Shown here piece by piece: positions 18,301 through 21,182 of a DNA stretch of 21,182 bases. The stretch spans positions 1-21,182 of the forward strand of contig JBNGIO010004556.1 of assembly GCA_049999805.1 (NCBI GenBank), written 5' to 3'. The position numbers and the translations under genes were made by a program. The notes beneath the pieces are model-generated. The model saw nothing but the letters and a program-made list of their open reading frames with translations, did not search any database and was not told where the DNA came from. This DNA comes from Folioceros fuciformis (Eukaryota > Anthocerotophyta > Anthocerotopsida > Anthocerotales). Position 1 is the stretch's first letter. Each line of letters opens with the position of its first letter.

Positions 18301-20789
18301 GGAGTATCTGTCTGACGCGCATAGTTCACTGCCAAGATTTTTCCTTCAACGCCCCTGGGACCAAAACCTCCTGGAACTAAGATACCATCTACTGCCTGCA
18401 AACACGCACATTGCCGATTTTATTACACAGAGGTGGAGTAAACCAGAAATATAAAACCTAAAAGTTTTGGCCTGTTAACACGTTGCCCAAAGAGGAGCTC
18501 ACCTTCAGAGTGTCCCAAGCTTCAGCATATGCATCAGGAGCCTGCACGGTACACATGGAGGTAAAATCAGATCAAGCCAATTCTACCCCTTTAAAGCTGT
18601 TGTCAAGGTTCTGCTCATTTGACCAACCGTTTGTCTCGTTTCTTCCTCCAGATTCGTAGCCAACACCCACTTAAGCACCAATTTCCTGGAGCATGCAATA
18701 GATGCATGCAAGAGGGCCTGCACGAATAACAAGATCAAGGTTTAGCTCATGGGTGAAGCAGATGCACCATGAATTCTGGCATAAAACACGTAAGCCCTTA
18801 GGTGCATAATACCTTGGTAACAGACAAATAGGAGTCTGCAAGGCCTGTATACTTGCCAACCATTGCAATGGTGACAGGGGTTGAAAGCTTGTCAAAAGCA
18901 TCTGCTCTGTTGGTCCAGTCATCCAACAGAGGATGGGGCACGACACTGCACAAACATATCACCCATAATGAAACTGCATAAGACTGAGACGGAACAGTAG
19001 ACGCTCTCCTTGAAGGACCAGTATAACCAGTATGAGGTTCCAAGCACTCGGGGCTTCAGGACAGCAAAGCAGAACAATTCAAGCAGATAGACATACGTCA
19101 ATTTCAGCTGCTGCAGGATTGCTACATGTGCCTTTTGATCCTGCATTTTAAAACAGAAGAGATCCATAAGCTCAGTATTTCAAAAAACCAGTAAACCCCG
19201 CTTCTAAAACTTTACGACAACGTCAGCAGGAGACCATCAAGAACTGTCTGTTTGAGACTTTGTTGAGACCAACCTTAAGCAGTAAGGGGATGTGCCAAAT
19301 ATTAGACACGTCATGAATGTTCACTATATTGCTAGCCTGTTTCCAGCAAATATTACAGCAACATTGAGTTAGCTTCAATTCTGAGGAAGTTCAGTCACGA
19401 CAGATGTGAGATACTCTCAAGGCTGAAGCCTTGATTTGCACTTACTGAAACATGACAAAACATGGAAAGTTTCTCCTTTGTTGATTGCTCCAAGGGCTAA
19501 AAGCAACACGAAGAGATATGAGAGGGAGCCCGAAAAGACATCCAGCAGAGAAAAACTGTGAACAGTTTCTTCACTCACTTGAGCACTCCTGCATGCCAGG
19601 AGGTGCGGAGGAAGACCTAACGCTCTGAGGTCTCTGACACTGTGCTGCGTTGGTTTGGTTTTCTACAATATGCCCAAATGATAGATCAGTATGTACATCC
19701 AACGTGCCTGTGACTACATTGGACGGACTGCAGAGCATTTGCCATACCTGTTCCCCGACCACATTAATGACAGGGACCAAGCTCACATGCACTACGCAGA
19801 AATTATCCTGGCCTGCAATGCGACCACGTCAACATCGACATTCCAACAATGAGATGACAGTGTAGTTGTCGAAAAGAATGAGAAACTTGTGATTAGCCCA
19901 AACAGGTGCCAGCGATCAGTCAACTCACCCACTCGAAGCTGCAACTGCCGAAGAGCCTCAATAAAAGGCCCTGACTCGATGTCTCCTGCAAATCATATCA
20001 CAGAGCCAATTTGGCAAGGGTCATGAGAAAAAGGTAACTAAAGGCCATCTCTACACACTACTGGACAGACCATAGACAGCAACTCGCACGAGATTGGGCA
20101 AAGAGCCTTCTTGAGGGATGGAAAAGGGTAATACCAACAGTGCCCCCAAGTTCAATCACACATACATCTGCAGGACCTTCCTTTCCATCAACCGGGATTT
20201 TTGCAACACGCTCTATCGAATCCTGGATTTCATCAGTCACATGTGGAACAACCTGTTGCAAAAGTACAAGGCCAGCTTAGGAAAGTGTGAGATGAATAAC
20301 AAGGAATCCTGCCTGGGTTCTGGGTTCTGGGTTCAACACACTCACCTGTACGGTCTTCCCCAGGTAATCACCCCGACGTTCTTTGTCGATGACCGCCTGA
20401 GTCAGAAAACAATGTTCTCAAAAGGTGTACAAGTAGCAGATGGAAGCACAGAGCGAGAGGTCCAGGTGCATCATTTGGCACGGCAGGGTCGAGAAAGCCA
20501 AGAGATGACCAACCTGGTAGACCTTCCCAGTAGTTATGTTGTTGTCCTTCGTGAGGGTGATGTTGAGGAAGCGTTCATAGTTCCCGAGGTCCAGATCCAC
20601 CTAGCCAAGGTTTGGACAAGGTCAATTACAACTCGATACCGGCAGGGGGTAGAATGCCTTCGAAAATATGGTGTCCTGGCGACGTCGTGGGTGAGAGAAG
20701 AGATACTACCTCGCCGCCGTCGTTGAGAACATAAACTTCTCCATGCTCGTACGGTGACATGGTTCCTGCATCGCTGTTGATGTACGGGT
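15314..20789 (-). CDS. CTP synthase with giant C-terminal repeat extension (5' partial)
   Basis: It amidates UTP to CTP with ATP and glutamine in the cytosol. Exons seen: 20789-20710, 20600-20514, 20396-20346, 20252-20135, 19985-19929, 19812-19748, 19662-19579, 19496-19446, 19336-19274, 19140-19097, 18945-18813, 18717-18628, 18541-18503, 18395-18246, 18131-18054, 17944-17859, 17742-17667, 17576-17496, 17407-17314 and 17217-15314, total 1142 aa. The first visible codon is split and begins at the Asp of [19 protein letters not shown]. The preceding exon, with the P-loop region that starts the enzyme, lies past the right edge. Synthetase motifs: [91 protein letters not shown]. Glutaminase motifs: [14 protein letters not shown], nucleophile Cys in FLGICLGMQ, His/Glu in VQFHPEF. 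No frameshift was found. After [13 protein letters not shown], where the family normally ends soon, the frame continues about 620 residues (see the repeat at 16130-17070). A complete protein would be near 1180 aa against the usual 560-600. Confidence 0.95.
16130..17070 (-). repeat. In-frame coding minisatellite in the CTP synthase tail
   Basis: About 313 codons of degenerate repeat based on a hexapeptide like GHAKEN (18 nt). Exact ENGH occurs about 15 times. Larger units are nested: a 7-aa (21-nt) GGHPREN set near 16820-16890, a 25-aa (75-nt) set containing [15 protein letters not shown] near 16580-16740, and 12-aa (36-nt) sets such as [12 protein letters not shown] near 16300-16390. All unit lengths are multiples of three, so the frame is kept. 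The encoded segment is rich in Gly, Asn, His, Lys and Glu, with no hydrophobic core, and should be disordered. Confidence 0.92.
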
Positions 20790-21182
20790 CTGCGCAACAA
20801 ACAGTTGAACAGCATGAGCGCGGACATCAAGACACGCGGCAGAAGGCAACAAAGACGCGGCGCGAGAGCGATTCCGACTCCCGGCCAGCACCGCCTCAAC
20901 ATGGATGGTCCCCCAGGCCACAACAAGACCCAATTGGTCCAAGCGTCTGGAGGGTCTGGAGGAAAAGCAGTCCGATTGAGCGGGCTGTCGATTCCAGGCA
21001 CAGCACCCAGCAGCTGGCAGCGACAGGCTGAAGACGCAAGCTCGAAGAGCCAGCAGCAGAATAGCCAGGCATTTTAGCTGCCGGCGCCGGCAGCGGTGCC
21101 GGTGCCGGTGGTGGCACCCAATTCCCAATTACAGGCCACAAACAAGACAACCAAACAAGAGAAGCCCCGCATTGTACAGATC
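20790..21182 (-). other. CTP synthase first intron or 5' region, incomplete
   Basis: A splice acceptor (TTGCGCAG) sits just upstream of the exon ending at 20789, so this is intron on the minus strand. The N-terminal exon expected for CTP synthase is not found in any frame before the window edge. A short GC-rich simple repeat of GGCACC/GCCGGC type lies near 21077-21115. Frames of 60-140 codons here show no family signature. Confidence 0.6.

Noticed and set aside
20706-21128. Minus-strand frames of 140 and 155 codons at the right edge
   Set aside because: They cross the CTP synthase exon 20710-20789 in the wrong frame and run into intron. No motif is present.

Overview
The window looks like nuclear DNA of a land plant, probably a spore-bearing lineage. 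It holds five recognisable plant genes with GT-AG introns. One encodes a pentatricopeptide (PPR) protein of the DYW:KP type, with a KPA motif where the PG box should be and a terminal Gly-Arg-Pro. That class is tied to lineages with U-to-C organelle RNA editing: hornworts, ferns and non-Selaginella lycophytes. Almost every intron I could place is very short (66-169 nt, one of 266 nt), and gene spacing is tight. This favours a compact genome such as a hornwort, but the sequence alone does not settle the clade.

Layout. Positions 1-5121 are gene-poor: a 46-bp tandem repeat at the left edge, two unrecognised open frames, two copies of an AT-rich element (2654-3336 and 3611-4290), two 100-N assembly gaps, and a decayed PPR fragment near 4630-4856. 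From 5122 the window is gene-dense: an intronless 969-aa PPR-DYW:KP gene (-, 5122-8031); a tRNA-like relic (about 8241-8301); TAF12, the TFIID/SAGA histone-fold subunit (-, 8990-11777, 8 exons, 588 aa); a HAD phosphatase of the GPP/GS1 type (-, 12222-13453, 6 exons, 260 aa); a secreted PAR1-family protein (+, 13713-14854, 4 exons, 267 aa) divergent from the HAD gene; and CTP synthase (-, 15314-20789 in this window, 20 exons seen, first exon beyond the right edge).

The exon models for TAF12, HAD, PAR1 and CTP synthase were built by hand. Every junction listed keeps frame, uses GT-AG, and rejoins a family motif, so they are well supported, although no transcript data were available.

The main surprise is CTP synthase. 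After the normal end of its glutaminase domain, the last exon stays open for about 630 codons. About 310 of these are in-frame Gly-His-Ala-Lys-Glu-Asn-type repeats built of several nested unit sizes, followed by about 270 non-repetitive hydrophilic codons. The predicted enzyme is roughly twice the usual length. The second notable item is the DYW:KP PPR protein, a candidate U-to-C editing factor whose PPR code gives a testable target. The genes do not form a pathway together. They span pyrimidine synthesis, transcription, phosphate-ester hydrolysis, a secreted Cys-rich protein and organelle RNA editing.
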